Source of the DNA: Tenacibaculum adriaticum
Lineage (GTDB): Bacteria > Bacteroidota > Bacteroidia > Flavobacteriales > Flavobacteriaceae
Length of the DNA stretch: 64,000 bases
NCBI RefSeq assembly: GCF_008124875.1
Contig: NZ_VNIA01000003.1
Location: forward strand, 62,001-126,000
Direction: 5' to 3'
A program made the translations under genes and the position numbers. The notes under the pieces were generated by a model that searched no databases, was not told where the DNA came from, and worked only from the letters and a program-made list of their open reading frames with translations. The stretch's first letter is position 1, and each line of letters begins with the position of its first letter. Shown here one piece after another: positions 62,745 through 64,000 of this stretch.

Positions 62745-64000
62745 ATGACTTTTAAAGAACAAATACAACAAGGAATTCCTAGTGAATTACCTTTAAAAAA
62801 AGAATATGATCTAAATATTAATCACGCACCAAAGCGAAAGGAGATTTTATCTGCGGAAGAAAAAAAATTAGCTTTAAAAAACGCGTTGCGATATTTTGAT
62901 AAAAAGCATCACGAAACGTTATTGCCAGAATTTGCTGAGGAATTAGAAAAATACGGTAGAATTTATATGTATCGTTTTCGTCCAGATTATAAAATGCAGG
63001 CTCGTGATATAAAAGAGTATCCAGGAAGATCTAAGCAAGCAAAATCTATTATGTTGATGATTCAAAATAATTTAGATTATGCTGTAGCACAACACCCACA
63101 CGAGTTAATTACCTATGGTGGTAACGGAGCGGTTTTTCAAAATTGGGCACAGTATTTATTAACGATGCAGTATTTGTCTCAAATGACAGATGAACAAACC
63201 TTAACCATGTATTCTGGTCACCCAATGGGATTGTTTCCGTCAAGTAAAAATGCTCCAAGAGTTGTGGTGACCAATGGTATGATGATCCCAAATTATTCTC
63301 AACCCGACGATTGGGAAAAATTTAATGCATTAGGTGTTACACAATACGGACAAATGACAGCAGGAAGTTATATGTATATTGGTCCTCAAGGAATTGTTCA
63401 CGGAACCACAATTACCGTTTTAAACGGATTTAGAAAGATAAATAAATCACCTAAAGGAAACTTATTTGTTACAGCAGGTTTAGGCGGTATGAGTGGAGCA
63501 CAACCAAAAGCAGGAAATATTGCAGGTTGTATTACGGTTTGTGCAGAGGTTAATGAAAAAGCGGTTCATACGCGTCATTCGCAAAATTGGGTAGATGAGG
63601 TATTTTCAGATTTAGAAGAGTTGGTAACCCGTGTAAATAAGGCAAAAGAAAGTAATGAAACGGTTTCAATTGCTTATTTAGGAAATGTGGTTGATGTTTG
63701 GGAAAAATTTGATGAAGCGAATGTTCATGTCGATTTAGGTTCAGATCAAACGTCGTTGCACAATCCATGGGCAGGAGGCTATTATCCCGTGGGTATTTCG
63801 TTTGAAGAGGCTAATGTGATGATGGCTGAGCAACCAGAATTATTCAAGGAAAAAGTACAAGAAACATTACGTCGTCATGCAGCGGCAATAAATAAACACA
63901 CCGCAAAAGGGACGTATTTTTTCGATTACGGAAATGCTTTTTTATTAGAAGCGAGTAGAGCAGGGGCAGAAGTAATGGCTGAGAATCCAAGCATAGGGAG
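62745..64000 (+). CDS. hutU: Urocanate hydratase, 3' part cut by the window end
   Basis: It converts urocanate to imidazolone propionate in histidine breakdown. Only the first 418 codons are here. The reading frame opens MTFKEQIQQGIPSELPLKKE. RPDYKMQARDIKEYPG, ITYGGNGAVFQNWAQYLLTM, YSGHPMGLFPSSKNAPRVVVTNGMMIPNYS, GQMTAGSYMYIGPQGIVHGTT and LFVTAGLGGMSGAQPKAGNIAG are urocanase motifs, including the NAD contacts. An N-terminal extension places it in the longer urocanase group of Bacteroidota. The catalytic Cys region lies outside the window. Confidence 0.95.
   Translation, partial: MTFKEQIQQGIPSELPLKKEYDLNINHAPKRKEILSAEEKKLALKNALRYFDKKHHETLLPEFAEELEKYGRIYMYRFRPDYKMQARDIKEYPGRSKQAKSIMLMIQNNLDYAVAQHPHELITYGGNGAVFQNWAQYLLTMQYLSQMTDEQTLTMYSGHPMGLFPSSKNAPRVVVTNGMMIPNYSQPDDWEKFNALGVTQYGQMTAGSYMYIGPQGIVHGTTITVLNGFRKINKSPKGNLFVTAGLGGMSGAQPKAGNIAGCITVCAEVNEKAVHTRHSQNWVDEVFSDLEELVTRVNKAKESNETVSIAYLGNVVDVWEKFDEANVHVDLGSDQTSLHNPWAGGYYPVGISFEEANVMMAEQPELFKEKVQETLRRHAAAINKHTAKGTYFFDYGNAFLLEASRAGAEVMAENPSIG

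Overview
The window is AT-rich chromosomal DNA from a member of the Bacteroidota, most probably family Flavobacteriaceae (marine, Tenacibaculum/Polaribacter-like; the genus is an inference). The reasons are promoters of the Bacteroidota type (TAnnTTTG at -7), lipoproteins and barrels of flavobacterial type (DUF6588, TPR plus plugless barrel, DUF3127), a long-form urocanase and a fused IcmF mutase. Most of it is a housekeeping core, densely packed, with many operons on both strands and hairpin terminators between them. No rRNA, tRNA, CRISPR array or phage was seen.

Layout. 1-9.3 kb: an M3 peptidase start, purKE, a degenerate Rieske-like lipoprotein, greA, a HIT protein, an orphan histidine kinase, a flavin-reductase-like protein, a DUF3127 protein with an SSB-like tail, DUF1456, a VTT membrane protein, an FAD oxidoreductase and aat. 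9.3-12.4 kb: a secreted protein of unknown function, then a small accessory island with one HEPN-like gene between nested inverted repeats, then a candidate small RNA. 12.4-24.2 kb: exported hydrolases (CocE/NonD, M61, S9-like, YtcJ-like, M28), a YgiQ radical SAM protein, and a SigZ-like sigma factor with an unlisted 34-residue cysteine-rich peptide gene directly upstream. 24.2-32.8 kb: a barrel/TPR pair, ftsE, two glycosyltransferases, a second copy of the candidate small RNA and a GNAT acetyltransferase. 32.8-39 kb: mdh, a PQQ-propeller protein, a DUF6588 barrel and gyrB. 39-41.2 kb: cysE-cysK. 41.3-50.4 kb: asnB and the complete trpEGDC-(glycosylase)-FBA operon. 50.5-64 kb: a barrel, a TlpA thioredoxin, a tricorn-like S41 protease, recQ with a J-domain protein, icmF, purU, a small HExxH protein and the 5' two thirds of hutU.

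The most notable signals are regulatory. Both amino-acid operons are preceded by a short ORF loaded with codons for the product amino acid, followed by a strong terminator: three consecutive Trp codons before trpE and a Cys-Gln-Cys-Cys run before cysE. In both, the leader ATG lies only 6-7 bases after the -7 box, so the leader ORFs appear to be translated from almost leaderless transcripts. The cysteine attenuator in particular may be undescribed for this phylum. Further signals are a two-copy small-RNA family sharing a 23-base block between two hairpins, the cysteine-rich peptide/sigma pair, and a trp operon invaded by at least five palindromic repeats, two of which now encode part of TrpF.
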